Below the pieces are notes generated by a model. That model ran no database searches. It was given only the letters and a program-made list of their open reading frames with translations, and was not told the origin of the DNA. The translations under genes were made by a program, and so were the position numbers. From the NCBI RefSeq assembly GCF_021699195.1, contig NZ_SSXE01000007.1, positions 31,710 to 95,709 on the forward strand: a stretch of 64,000 bases of DNA, written 5' to 3'. The first letter of the stretch is position 1, and each line of letters begins with the position of its first letter. Origin of the DNA: Nonomuraea sp. MG754425 (GTDB lineage Bacteria > Actinomycetota > Actinomycetes > Streptosporangiales > Streptosporangiaceae). Below, piece by piece: positions 54,616 to 63,869 of this stretch.

Positions 54616-55113
54616 GTGGCCGCGGAGGGGTGGCTGACCGGCGGTCAGGTCTATGACCAGATCGCCGATCGGCTTCGGGTGCGAATCCGCTCGGAGGAGT
54701 TTTCGCCGGGGAGTGTGCTGCCGTCCGAGGCGGAGCTGTGTCAGGTCTTCGGGGTGGCGCGTAACACGGTACGGCGGGGGCTGGCGATCCTGGAAGACGA
54801 GGGATTGCTGGTCACCGTCCCGTCCAGGGGGCGCGTGGTGTTCGGAGGGACGACCATGCCCCCGTACCGCTACCAGGTGATCGCGGCGCGGCTGCGGGAG
54901 CGGATCGTGCGCGGCGACCTCGCGCCTGGTGCCGGGTTGCCGAGTGAGGTCGAGTTGCGACGGCAGTTTCGGGTGTCGCGTAACACCGTGCGTCAGGCGC
55001 TGTCCGTGCTGGAGCGCGAGGGGCTCGTCGTGGCGGAGCAGGGCCGGGGGCGCTTCGTCCGGCGGGACCTGGGCGAGGGAGGACGTCCCAGGACGTCTGG
55101 CCTCGCCCCCTAG
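54616..55113 (+). CDS. Regulator with two tandem GntR winged helices
   Basis: The 165-residue protein consists of two GntR-type winged HTH domains (about 10-77 and 83-151) with no effector domain. Each has the signature L-P-S-E plus R-N-T-V-R and G-R-G at the wing (first E-A-E-L-C-Q-V-F-G-V-A-R-N-T-V-R-R, second E-V-E-L-R-R-Q-F-R-V-S-R-N-T-V-R-Q). The GTG at 54616 begins just before the first. The internal duplication suggests binding to paired sites. GACGTCC boxes overlap its 3' end. Confidence 0.82.
   Translation: MAAEGWLTGGQVYDQIADRLRVRIRSEEFSPGSVLPSEAELCQVFGVARNTVRRGLAILEDEGLLVTVPSRGRVVFGGTTMPPYRYQVIAARLRERIVRGDLAPGAGLPSEVELRRQFRVSRNTVRQALSVLEREGLVVAEQGRGRFVRRDLGEGGRPRTSGLAP
55082..55098. 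promoter_or_regulatory. Tandem GACGTCC boxes, copy B
   Basis: GACGTCC (55082-55088) and GACGTCT (55092-55098) are one helical turn apart, 24 bases upstream of the HD-domain gene. They match copy A in sequence and spacing. Confidence 0.6.
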
Positions 55114-55121
55114 ATTCGTAT

Positions 55122-55715
55122 ATGCCCCAGATGTCTATCGTGAGGGCCGTGGGACATATCGAATGGGCATACGGCCTGGCCAAAGACCTGCTGGAGACGA
55201 CCCTGCCGCGTCGCTGGGCGCACACCCAGGGGGTCGCCGGCCAGGCCGAAACCCTCGCTCCGATCCTCGGCGCGGACGCTGACACGCTGGTGGCCGCCTG
55301 TCTGCTGCATGACATCGGGTACGCCCCGGACCTGGTCGACACCGGCATGCACCAGCTCGACGGTGCCCGCTACCTGCGTGACGTGGCCGGAGCTGACGAA
55401 CAGTTCTGCCGCCTGGTGGCCTACCACTCGTGCGCGGACAACGAGGCCCGGCAACGTGAACTGCTGGAGGTGCTGGTCAAGGAGTTCGACCAGGAGCGGC
55501 CGGAGCTGGCCAGGGCGCTGACGTACTGCGACATGACCACCGGCCCGGACGGCCGGCTCCTGGCCGTGCGCGACCGGCTGGCGGAGATCCACTCTCGGTA
55601 CGGCCCCGAGCACGTGGTGAGCCGGTCGATCAGTGACGCGACGCCGTGCATCGTATCGTCGGTGCGGGCGGTGGAGGCGGCGCTATCCGATGTGCGGGAG
55701 CCCGACGCCGGATAG
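55122..55715 (+). CDS. HD-domain protein
   Basis: The 197-residue protein has the HD metal-phosphohydrolase pattern: R-R-W-A-H-T-Q-G-V-A, then L-L-H-D-I-G-Y-A-P-D near residue 64. The family cleaves phosphate esters, often nucleotides. An ATG at 55131 is an alternative start. Its 3' end overlaps the convergent NUDIX gene by 33 bases. Confidence 0.78.
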   Translation: MPQMSIVRAVGHIEWAYGLAKDLLETTLPRRWAHTQGVAGQAETLAPILGADADTLVAACLLHDIGYAPDLVDTGMHQLDGARYLRDVAGADEQFCRLVAYHSCADNEARQRELLEVLVKEFDQERPELARALTYCDMTTGPDGRLLAVRDRLAEIHSRYGPEHVVSRSISDATPCIVSSVRAVEAALSDVREPDAG

Positions 55716-56159
55716 GTAGTGCTCGATGCGCATCCGCATCGACCGGTCCATCGGCAGCGACGTGATCTTGTCCGGGGCCACCCAGTGCACCTCTCGGGAC
55801 TCGTCGCTCGGCGTCGGCCGGCCGCTCAGAGGGCGAGCTGTGAGGACGATGGAGAACTCCTGGCGGGCCTCGCCGTTGGAGGTGTAGAGGATCACGTGCC
55901 GGGGGTCGCTGTAGGTGCCGACCAGGCCGGTGATCTCGCAGGTGATCCCGGTCTCTTCGAGAGTCTCGCGGACGGCGGCCGCGGGGATGGACTCGCCCAG
56001 GTCGATCGCGCCGCCGGGCACGGCCCAGTTGTCGTTGTCACTGCGGCGGATCATCAGGACGTCCCCAGCCGGGTTGGTGACGATGACGTTGACGGACGGC
56101 ACCAGGCTGTTCGCTGCCGGGGCGTCGGGGTCGTCGTAGTAGTCGATCCGCTTGGCCAT
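55683..56159 (-). CDS. NUDIX hydrolase, possible Pif-like immunity factor
   Basis: The 158-residue protein has the NUDIX box G-G-A-I-D-L-G-E-S-I-P-A-A-A-V-R-E-T-L-E-E-T-G. In pSAM2 the NUDIX protein Pif blocks redundant transfer between cells that carry the element; the position in an AICE makes that a candidate role here, by analogy only. It starts 3 bases after paralogue 2 stops, so the two are one operon. Confidence 0.82.
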   Translation of the reverse strand: MAKRIDYYDDPDAPAANSLVPSVNVIVTNPAGDVLMIRRSDNDNWAVPGGAIDLGESIPAAAVRETLEETGITCEITGLVGTYSDPRHVILYTSNGEARQEFSIVLTARPLSGRPTPSDESREVHWVAPDKITSLPMDRSMRMRIEHYLSGVGLPHIG

Positions 56160-56162
56160 GGC

Positions 56163-56903
56163 TCAAGACCCTATCGGCCGGGCGTCGTCCCAGACGCGTT
56201 CGAAGCTGGTGGCGTAGGTGGTGACCATGTCGCCGCCGACCACCTTGCGGAGGTGGAGGACGGGCGCGTTGCCTGCGGGGACTCCGTACACGTGGGTGTT
56301 GACGAGGTACTGATCGTCAGCGCGGTAGATCGAGTTGTACAGCACCGACGAATGCAGGCGGAACTCGACGTTGACTCGTTCGATCAGCGGCCGGTAGAGA
56401 ACGAGTACATTGCGGATCTTGAAGGCCATGCCGTCGTCGATGCCCTCGTCCTTGCCGCGCTGGGCCACCTCGGCACAGTCCGGGTCGCCGAGCAGGATGC
56501 GCACACGCACGCCCGCATCGGCCTTCTCGCTGAACATGCGCAGCATCCCGGCGTCGTCGGCGAGAAAGAGTCCGCTGTAGACCAGCACCCCGATCTCCTC
56601 GGACGCCCCAGAGAACAGTCGTCCCCACACGTCCCGAGGAACGGCCCACCGATGCGGGTAGACGGTGACGATCTCGCTTTCGGACGCTGAGGCGACCTGG
56701 TCGCGAGTCAGCGCCTCCGGCCAGAGGTAGGTCTCTTCTGTTTCGAGGTACGAAGCCACCGCAAATCGGTGCTTTCGGTACGGCGCCCGGCCCTTGGTAA
56801 CCCATCGTTCGACCGTTTTGGGGTCGACCGCAATGGCCTCCGCCAACTGGGCGATGGTCACGCCGCGCTGCAACAGGGCCGCTCGCAACCTCTCGTTCGC
56901 CAT
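56163..56903 (-). CDS. HTH plus PLD-like (DUF5919-type) regulator, paralogue 2
   Basis: The 246-residue protein shares domain order and many residues with the 53377 gene: HTH (TIAQLAEAIAVDPKTVERWV), H-R-W-A-V-P, L-F-L-A-D-D, V-R-V-R-I-L-L-G-D-P and L-Y-N-S-I-Y-R-A-D-D-Q-Y-L-V-N-T. Two such paralogues in one element probably read different signals or sites. GACGTCC boxes lie upstream. Confidence 0.8.
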   Translation of the reverse strand: MANERLRAALLQRGVTIAQLAEAIAVDPKTVERWVTKGRAPYRKHRFAVASYLETEETYLWPEALTRDQVASASESEIVTVYPHRWAVPRDVWGRLFSGASEEIGVLVYSGLFLADDAGMLRMFSEKADAGVRVRILLGDPDCAEVAQRGKDEGIDDGMAFKIRNVLVLYRPLIERVNVEFRLHSSVLYNSIYRADDQYLVNTHVYGVPAGNAPVLHLRKVVGGDMVTTYATSFERVWDDARPIGS

Positions 56904-56918
56904 GTCACCTGCTCAAGA

Positions 56919-56955
56919 GGACGTCCGGGGACCCGTCCATCGTAGGCGGGACGTC
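56919..56955. promoter_or_regulatory. GACGTCC boxes, copy C
   Basis: GGACGTCC (56919-56926, palindromic) and GACGTCCC on the minus strand (56948-56955) lie in the 5' region of paralogue 2, the same core as copies A and B with a wider spacing. Confidence 0.5.
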
Positions 56956-57006
56956 TTGAACATGTCCCGTCGTGTAGTGATCTCGTCCTAACGCTGCGTC
57001 GCATTC

Positions 57007-57039
57007 TCGGTTGCACAACGCCACAACGGCAGCAACCGA
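57007..57039 (+). promoter_or_regulatory. Hairpin beside the ribosome binding site of the zinc-ribbon gene
   Basis: TCGGTTGC (57007-57014) and GCAACCGA (57032-57039) form an exact 8-bp stem ending just before the ribosome binding site GGAGGAG. Confidence 0.5.
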
Positions 57040-57055
57040 AGGAGGAGATGCACTC

Positions 57056-57271
57056 ATGAACAACGAGATCACCATCCCGGGCGAGTCCCCCGCGTGCGAC
57101 TGCGGCAACGCCCTGACCGAGGGCCAGACCCAGTGCTCCAAGTGCCTGGCGCGGAACCGGTGGGCGCGCAAGGAGCGGGCCCGGAACCGGCGTAACCGCC
57201 GGCGGACCGAGAGCAAGCGTCCCCCGCGCGGTCCCCGCGCCGCGATCGCGATGGGGGTGAGCTGGACGTGA
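57056..57271 (+). CDS. Small zinc-ribbon-like protein
   Basis: The 71-residue protein has C-D-C-G then C-S-K-C, a likely zinc knuckle, followed by a strongly basic tail (R-A-R-N-R-R-N-R-R-R-T-E). It may bind nucleic acid. The ATG at 57056 follows GGAGGAG. Its stop overlaps the next gene's GTG. Confidence 0.65.
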   Translation: MNNEITIPGESPACDCGNALTEGQTQCSKCLARNRWARKERARNRRNRRRTESKRPPRGPRAAIAMGVSWT

Positions 57272-57459
57272 GCTGGCTTCCGCTGATCATCGCTGTCCTG
57301 CTCAGCGCCACTCTGCTGGTCGGCTTCGTCATGGTCCTGGTCGGCATCCGCCGACAGGACAAGGCACTGAGCCTGCGCCGGCACCCCGGCGGGGCTTCGG
57401 CCGCGCTGGCGCGGAAGGTTACCGGCTGCTACGTCCGGGGCGGTGTGACGTGGACGTAG
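57268..57459 (+). CDS. Small membrane protein
   Basis: The 63-residue protein has one membrane segment (about 4-28) and a basic tail. The GTG overlaps the previous stop by 4 bases. It overlaps the convergent GntR gene by 41 bases. Function unknown. Confidence 0.55.
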   Translation: MSWLPLIIAVLLSATLLVGFVMVLVGIRRQDKALSLRRHPGGASAALARKVTGCYVRGGVTWT

Positions 57460-57784
57460 CCAACTGCTCCTCGACCTTCGCGAGGCGTACCGACAGGTCC
57501 CGCACGGCGGCGCGCAGCTCGATCAGGTCGGCTGGCTCGTCGCCGGCGGGGCGCTCCTCCGCATCCCGGACGAACACGCCCTTGCCCTGCTGGCCGACCA
57601 CGAGGCCCTCGTTGCGCAGGATGCCGACGGCCATCTTCACCACGCTCAGCGAGGCGTCGTACCGGTCGGCGAGTTGCGCGGTGGACGGCAGTGGGGTTCC
57701 GGGCGCGAGGGAGCCGCCGTTGATCTGCGCGCGGAGATCGTCGGCGATCTGGAGGTAGCCGGGGCGCCCGGTGTTCTTGACCAT
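57419..57784 (-). CDS. GntR-family regulator, KorSA-like
   Basis: The 121-residue protein has one GntR winged HTH (L-P-S-T-A-Q-L-A-D-R-Y-D, then G-Q-Q-G-K-G-V-F-V) and a short coiled-coil tail in place of an effector domain. KorSA of pSAM2 is a GntR-type repressor of transfer and replication genes, so this is a candidate counterpart. It is divergent from the backbone operon, with a palindrome over the promoter (57833-57866). Confidence 0.78.
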   Translation of the reverse strand: MVKNTGRPGYLQIADDLRAQINGGSLAPGTPLPSTAQLADRYDASLSVVKMAVGILRNEGLVVGQQGKGVFVRDAEERPAGDEPADLIELRAAVRDLSVRLAKVEEQLATSTSHRPGRSSR

Positions 57785-57832
57785 CGCCGTCCATCACACC
57801 ACGAAACATCGACCAAGCCAACCGAGAGGACG

Positions 57833-57866
57833 TTGACAACCAAGCCAACTAGGTTAACTATGTTGG
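57833..57866 (+). promoter_or_regulatory. Promoter with palindromic operator of the transfer/replication operon
   Basis: TTGACA (57833-57838), a 16-base spacer and TAACTA (57855-57860) make a good promoter reading toward 57895. CCAAC and GTTGG (57845-57849 and 57862-57866) flank GTTAAC as a dyad over it. The KorSA-like protein is the likely binder. Confidence 0.6.
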
Positions 57867-57894
57867 TGAACGACGAAAGAGGAGGTCACAGCCC

Positions 57895-58224
57895 ATGCGT
57901 TCCGTCCCGATCCCTGTGGATGTCAGCAAGCTCGCCATCACCTGCGTGAAGGCCCCGCGCCCGCGGGTGCTCAACCGCGACACCGGCGAGATCAAGACCG
58001 ACAAGAACGGCAACACCGTCTTCGAGGTCACCGTCTCCGTCGAGGACGAGTTCGGCCGGATCGAACTCGTCAAGATCGGCATCACCGGCGAACCGCCCAT
58101 CAGCGTGGGCGACCAGGTCAACGCCGTCGGCCTGCTCGGTTACGTCTGGGAGATCGCCGGCCGGTGGGGCATCGCCTACCGCGCCTCGGCGCTGCTCCCC
58201 GCGCGGGAATCCGCCGATGCGTGA
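57895..58224 (+). CDS. SCO3933-like AICE protein
   Basis: The 109-residue protein starts with a beta-rich stretch (P-V-D-V-S-K-L-A-I-T-C-V-K), has R-D-T-G-E-I-K-T-D-K-N-G-N and ends in W-G-I-A-Y-R-A-S-A-L. It recalls the SCO3933-type protein found upstream of the FtsK-like gene in AICEs. Function unknown. AGGAGG precedes the ATG. It overlaps the FtsK gene by 8 bases. Confidence 0.65.
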   Translation: MRSVPIPVDVSKLAITCVKAPRPRVLNRDTGEIKTDKNGNTVFEVTVSVEDEFGRIELVKIGITGEPPISVGDQVNAVGLLGYVWEIAGRWGIAYRASALLPARESADA

Positions 58225-59536
58225 CGCGCTGGTAGTGCTCGCAGCCCTGGCCGCTGTCGCGGCCGGGCTGTGGGCCTGGCGCCGGTGGCACCCCGGCTCG
58301 TTCTGGCTGGTGGTCGGCTTCCCGCTGGTCGCCCTGTCGGTACGCGCCTCGTGGCGGCGGGTCGCCCTCGGCTGCGGACTGACCAAGAAGCGGCAGCGCT
58401 TCTGGTTCACCACCGTCCCCGGCCTGGTCGCTTCGACCGGCGTCGTCCGCGTCCGGCGCAAGTGGCAACGCATCGCCGTGGACACCAAGCCGTTCCTGTG
58501 GCCACCGCTGCCGACTCGGCACGGCTGGCGCGTCACCCTGCACACCTTGGAAGGCCAGACGCCTGGCGACTATGCCGATGCCGCCGAACGCCTCGCCCAT
58601 TCCTGGGGCGTGCACGCCATCCGCGTCTCTTCGCCCGGTCCCGGCCGGGTCGTTCTCATGGCGACCATGCGCGACCCGCTGGTCAAGGTCGATGAGCTGC
58701 CGCCCTCGCCTGAGCTGCTCAAGGTGACCGTGGGGCGGCTGGAGACCGGCAAGCCGTGGATCATCGACTTCCGCATCGTGCCGCACTGGATCAACGCGGG
58801 CGCCACCCAATCCGGCAAGTCCAACCTGGCCAACGCGCTCATCGTGGGCCTCTCGCCGCAGCCGGTGGCGCTGGTCGGCTTCGACCTCAAGGGCGGGGTC
58901 GAGTTCACGCCGTACGCGCCCCGGCTGTCGGCACTGGCCACCTCCCGCGCCGAGTCGGTGACCCTGCTGTGTGACCTGGTCGGGCTGATGATCGACCGGA
59001 TGGGGCTGTGCCGTCAGGCGGGTGCCCGCAACATCTGGCAGCTCCCGCCCGGCGTCCGCCCGGTCCCGGTCGTGGTCCTGGTGGACGAGCTGGCCGAGCT
59101 GTACCTGATGGCCGACAAGTCCGAGAAGGACGAAGTCGCCAAGACCTCGACCGCGCTGCTTCGGGTGGCGCAGCTCGGGCGGGCGTTCGGCATCTACCTG
59201 TTCTGCTGCGGCCAACGGATCGGCTCCGACCTCGGCCCCGGTGTCACCGCGCTCCGGGCTCAGTGCTCGGGACGGATCTGCCACAGGGTCAACGACCCGG
59301 AGACCGCGAACATGACCCTCGGTGACCTCGACCCGGCCGCGCTCGTCTCAGCCCGCGCCATCGCCGCCGAGACACCCGGCGTCGCCATCGTCGCCTCACA
59401 GGACGGCCAGTGGTACCGCGCCCGCTCCTTCTACGTCACCGAGCAGACCGCCGAACACGCCGCCCGTACGCACGCCCACCTCGCCCCGTCGTGGGACGAG
59501 GTCACCGCCCACCTGCCCGAACCCATCACCGCCTGA
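58217..59536 (+). CDS. TraB/FtsK-type DNA translocase
   Basis: The 439-residue protein has two N-terminal membrane segments (about 5-50) and a cytoplasmic FtsK/SpoIIIE ATPase with Walker A G-A-T-Q-S-G-K-S-N near residue 195 and Walker B V-V-V-L-V-D-E-L-A-E-L near 287. Actinomycete elements transfer double-stranded DNA with one such hexameric motor (TraB/TraSA). It overlaps the upstream gene by 8 bases. The gene looks intact. Confidence 0.92.
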   Translation: MRDALVVLAALAAVAAGLWAWRRWHPGSFWLVVGFPLVALSVRASWRRVALGCGLTKKRQRFWFTTVPGLVASTGVVRVRRKWQRIAVDTKPFLWPPLPTRHGWRVTLHTLEGQTPGDYADAAERLAHSWGVHAIRVSSPGPGRVVLMATMRDPLVKVDELPPSPELLKVTVGRLETGKPWIIDFRIVPHWINAGATQSGKSNLANALIVGLSPQPVALVGFDLKGGVEFTPYAPRLSALATSRAESVTLLCDLVGLMIDRMGLCRQAGARNIWQLPPGVRPVPVVVLVDELAELYLMADKSEKDEVAKTSTALLRVAQLGRAFGIYLFCCGQRIGSDLGPGVTALRAQCSGRICHRVNDPETANMTLGDLDPAALVSARAIAAETPGVAIVASQDGQWYRARSFYVTEQTAEHAARTHAHLAPSWDEVTAHLPEPITA

Positions 59537-59555
59537 GAACCCGAAGGGAGGAACG

Positions 59556-60173
59556 ATGCGACGCTTCGCCTGCTGGCTGCTCGACACCGGACCCGTTCTC
59601 GTCCTGGCCGCCATCGCGGGTGCCGGATCGTTCACCCACATCCGCGACACCGCCACCGAGCACGGACAGACCGGCTGGATGTCCTGGGCCGTCGCCGTCT
59701 GCATCGATCTGACCTGCGTCATGGCCGCCCGCGAACGCCAACGCGACAAGAAGGCCGGCACCAGCCGACGGGGTCCGCTCTCGTGGCCCGTCCTCGTCCT
59801 GACCGGGGGAGTCGTCCTGTCCCTGGCCGCCAATCTCGCCCAAGCCGGCCCGACCGTCTGGGGCTGGATCACCGCCGCTACCCCGGCCGGCGCCTTCCTC
59901 ATCGCCGTCTCGATGCTGGAACGCCGCGCCACCCGTCCTGAACCGTCCGTCATCCCGGCGCCCTCGTCCCCGGCCCCGGAACCCGTCCTACAACACGCCC
60001 AGGACGAGCCGGAAGGCGATCTCGCGCCCGCGCTCATCCACTACGCCCGCCGAGTCGCCGACGAACACCACACCCGGCACGGCAAGCCCATCACCGCCGA
60101 TGCCCTACGCGCCCACCTGGGCGTGTCCAACCAACTCGCGTCCGACCTGCTGCGCACCCTGCGCACCGCCTGA
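59556..60173 (+). CDS. Spd-like membrane protein (DUF2637 type)
   Basis: The 205-residue protein has four membrane segments in residues 8-130 and a C-terminal segment with an HTH-like end (P-I-T-A-D-A-L-R-A-H-L-G-V-S-N-Q-L-A-S-D-L-L). The layout matches spread-type DUF2637 proteins of actinomycete plasmids and AICEs, thought to help spread within the mycelium. GGGAGGAACG precedes the ATG. It is followed by small genes of the same operon. Confidence 0.75.
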   Translation: MRRFACWLLDTGPVLVLAAIAGAGSFTHIRDTATEHGQTGWMSWAVAVCIDLTCVMAARERQRDKKAGTSRRGPLSWPVLVLTGGVVLSLAANLAQAGPTVWGWITAATPAGAFLIAVSMLERRATRPEPSVIPAPSSPAPEPVLQHAQDEPEGDLAPALIHYARRVADEHHTRHGKPITADALRAHLGVSNQLASDLLRTLRTA

Positions 60174-60188
60174 AAGGAGAACCGACCG

Positions 60189-60518
60189 ATGACCCACGAC
60201 CCTCGCACCGCTCTCATCAACGGCCTGCGCGACCTTGCCGCCTTCCTGGAAGCCCACCCTGACGTGCCCGTCACCACGAGCGTGACCGTCAACCACTTCC
60301 CCCGCCACCACACCGACGCCGAAAAGCGCGCCGACATCGACCAGATCGCCGCCCGCGTCGGCTCCACCATCGACCAGGCCGACATCCCGTACGGCCACTA
60401 CTCCACCTCGCGCTTCTTCGGCCCCGTCGAATACCGCGCCGTCGCCATCCTGGCCGCCGCCCGCGCCCGCCACGACGCCGAAGCCACCTACCGCGGCTGC
60501 GTCCAACCCGACGCCTGA
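60189..60518 (+). CDS. Hypothetical AICE protein
   Basis: The 109-residue protein (A-L-I-N-G-L-R-D-L-A-A-F-L-E-A-H-P near the N-terminus) is of unknown function; similar proteins sit between Spd and Rep genes in related elements, from memory. AAAGGAGAA precedes the ATG. Confidence 0.65.
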   Translation: MTHDPRTALINGLRDLAAFLEAHPDVPVTTSVTVNHFPRHHTDAEKRADIDQIAARVGSTIDQADIPYGHYSTSRFFGPVEYRAVAILAAARARHDAEATYRGCVQPDA

Positions 60519-60533
60519 TCAGGAGAACCACTC

Positions 60534-60695
60534 ATGCGCATCCGCATCGACGGCACCCGAGCCGAAATCGTCGACGCCCTGCTCCGCCTACGCCTGCACT
60601 TCACCGTCTGCGCCGTCTCCCGCGTCTACCCCGATCGGGCCAAACCCCATCACTGGCGCGTCTACCTCACCACTCGCCCACGAGAAAGGAACTGA
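60534..60695 (+). CDS. Small hypothetical protein
   Basis: The 53-residue ORF (R-I-R-I-D-G-T-R-A-E-I-V-D-A-L-L-R-L, ending in R-P-R-E-R-N) starts after AGGAGAA. It is between two backbone genes with no overlap and with matching codon use. Function unknown. Confidence 0.6.
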   Translation: MRIRIDGTRAEIVDALLRLRLHFTVCAVSRVYPDRAKPHHWRVYLTTRPRERN

Positions 60696-60698
60696 CCC

Positions 60699-60809
60699 AT
60701 GCCGGTGATCCACTACCGCTGCTGCACCTGCAACGGCACCGGTCTCGACTCCGACAGCGCCCGCTGCCTCGACTGCGACGGCACCGGCATCGACAACCAC
60801 GGCGCATGA
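60699..60809 (+). CDS. Mini zinc-finger protein (two CxxCxGxG repeats)
   Basis: The 36-residue ORF has C-T-C-N-G-T-G and C-L-D-C-D-G-T-G, two copies of the DnaJ-type zinc motif, and little else. It starts 3 bases after the previous gene and its stop overlaps the longer possible rep frame as ATGA. A single zinc site is expected. Confidence 0.65.
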   Translation: MPVIHYRCCTCNGTGLDSDSARCLDCDGTGIDNHGA

Positions 60810-60904
60810 CGCGCAGCGCCCCCGACCTGGCCGCACATCCGCCAAGACGACTGCCAGGTCGGAGGCCATCCCTTCACCCGAACGAGCGAAAGGAGGTCTC
60901 CATC

Positions 60905-62292
<1,388 letters not shown>

Positions 62293-62296
<4 letters not shown>

Positions 62297-62478
62297 CCCG
62301 GCTCCTCCTCACCGTCCCTGAGGCCGCGGAAGCCCTGGCCATCTCCCGCAGCAAGCTCTACCAACTGCTCGCCACCGGAGCTGTCGACTCCATCCGCATC
62401 GACGGCTCCCGCCGTATCCCCGTCTCCGCTCTCACCGACTACATCACCCACCTGACCAGGAAGGAGATCGCCGTATGA
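62293..62478 (+). CDS. xis: Excisionase
   Basis: The 61-residue protein is one MerR-like winged HTH (L-T-V-P-E-A-A-E-A-L-A-I-S-R-S-K-L-Y-Q-L-L) typical of small Xis proteins. It starts 4 bases inside the rep stop and overlaps int by 4 (ATGA), so rep, xis and int are coupled. It should steer the integrase to excision. Confidence 0.88.
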
Positions 62479-63692
62479 CCCAGACCCTCGTCGGTACACC
62501 GGACGAGCAACCGCGCAAGAAGAAGGCGCCCAAACTGCGCGACGGCGTCATGAAGCGCGGCACCACCTGGTCATACGTGATCAGAGTCCGTGACCCCGAA
62601 ACGGAGGAGAGCAAGCCGAAATGGGTCGGCGGCTTCGCCACAGAGGATGACGCCAAGGCCGCCCGGGACGAGGCGCGGGTCAAGGCCCGGCGTGGCGAGT
62701 ACGTCGACCGCAACACGATCACCGTCCGCGAGTACCTCGACGAGTGGATCGAGGCCCACGCGGTCGAGATCAAGCCCAAGACGCTCGCGGATTACCGGCA
62801 CATCATCGACCGGTACATCAAGCCCAATATCGGCAACCTGCGCCTACAGGCTGTCCGGGCCTCCACGGTCACCAAGCTGTATCGGGATCTGCGGGCCGGC
62901 GGCGGCAAGAATGGACGGCCGCTCTCCTCGCGCACGGTCGACTACGTCCACGCCGTGCTCCGGAAGGCATTCCGCGATGCCGTGAACGTCGATGAGATCC
63001 TGTCGTCCAGCCCGGTCGAGAAGGCCAAGCGCCCCCGTCGGGAGATCAGCGAGCCTGGCACCGTCTGGACCACGGACCAGCTAAAGATGTTCCTCCTCGC
63101 TGCTCGCGAGCATCGCCTCTGGCCCTTCTTCCACGTCGCGGCCTACACCGGTGCCCGCCGAGGCGAACTACTGCACCTTCGCTGGACCGACGTCGATCTC
63201 GATGCCAAGCAGATCACCATCCGCGGCTCGGCCTCGTTCATCGACGGGAAGCGGGTCGAAGGCACCACCAAGAGCGGCCGTAAGCGCGTCGTGAGCCTCG
63301 ATGAGCGGACGGTCCTGGTCTTCCGTGGACAGCGCTCACAGCAGGCCGCAGACAAGCTCCAACTCGGCCCTGAGTGGCGCGGTACGGGCGATCATGTGTT
63401 CACGACTGGATGGGGCGAACCCGTTCACCCAGACACGCTCAGCTCGCTCTTCCCGATCCTGGTCAAGCGCTACAACCAGGCGAACCCTCGCACGCCGCTG
63501 CCGCACGCTCGGCTCCACGATCTTCGCCACATCCACGCCACGACCCTGCTCTTGGCAGGCGTCCCAGTTCACGTGGTCGCGGCCCGTCTCGGCCATGCCG
63601 ACCCCTCGATCACCCTCCGGGTCTACGCCCACGTGATCCGCGCCGCCGAAGCATCGGCCGCCGACACCTTCGCCGAAGCGATCGGAGAGTGA
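62475..63692 (+). CDS. int: Tyrosine site-specific integrase
   Basis: The 405-residue integrase has an N-terminal arm domain (SAM-like, V-K-P-K-T-L-A-D-Y-R around 100) and a C-terminal catalytic domain with A-A-Y-T-G-A-R-R-G-E-L (first Arg), L-H-D-L-R-H-I-H-A-T (H-x-x-R), L-G-H-A-D-P-S-I and the nucleophile Tyr in L-R-V-Y-A-H-V-I. All catalytic residues are present. It lies 100 bases left of the att repeat in tRNA-Arg, so it integrates the element there. Confidence 0.95.
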   Translation: MTQTLVGTPDEQPRKKKAPKLRDGVMKRGTTWSYVIRVRDPETEESKPKWVGGFATEDDAKAARDEARVKARRGEYVDRNTITVREYLDEWIEAHAVEIKPKTLADYRHIIDRYIKPNIGNLRLQAVRASTVTKLYRDLRAGGGKNGRPLSSRTVDYVHAVLRKAFRDAVNVDEILSSSPVEKAKRPRREISEPGTVWTTDQLKMFLLAAREHRLWPFFHVAAYTGARRGELLHLRWTDVDLDAKQITIRGSASFIDGKRVEGTTKSGRKRVVSLDERTVLVFRGQRSQQAADKLQLGPEWRGTGDHVFTTGWGEPVHPDTLSSLFPILVKRYNQANPRTPLPHARLHDLRHIHATTLLLAGVPVHVVAARLGHADPSITLRVYAHVIRAAEASAADTFAEAIGE

Positions 63693-63750
63693 AGGAGGAC
63701 CCGTGTTAGCAAAGGTGTTAGCAAGATCTCGAGATTGTCCTGACAAACAC

Positions 63751-63790
63751 AAAGGCCCGCTCCAGGGAATCCCTGGTGGCGGGCCTTTCT
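63751..63790 (+). terminator. Terminator of the int operon
   Basis: AAAGGCCCGC (63751-63760) and GCGGGCCTTT (63779-63788) form a 10-bp stem with an inner CCAGGG/CCCTGG stem, between int and the tRNA gene. Confidence 0.7.
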
Positions 63791-63793
63791 AGT

Positions 63794-63838
63794 GAGCGCG
63801 GCCGACAGGAGTCGAACCCGTAACCTTCTGATCCGTAG
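63794..63838. repeat. Right attachment site (45-bp direct repeat)
   Basis: The 45 bases are identical to 45837-45881 and lie within the 3' part of the intact tRNA-Arg gene. The right att restores the tRNA, as expected for an element that carries the 3' half. Confidence 0.9.
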
Positions 63839-63869
63839 TCAGATGCTCTATCCATTGAGCTACGGCCGC
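63797..63869 (-). tRNA. tRNA-Arg (ACG)
   Basis: The gene has the acceptor stem GCGGCCG/CGGCCGC, D-arm GCTC-AATGGATA-GAGC, anticodon arm TCTGA-CTACGGA-TCAGA (anticodon ACG), and T-loop TTCGACT. No CCA is encoded. Its 3' half is the attachment site of the AICE and probably of two older elements. Confidence 0.96.
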
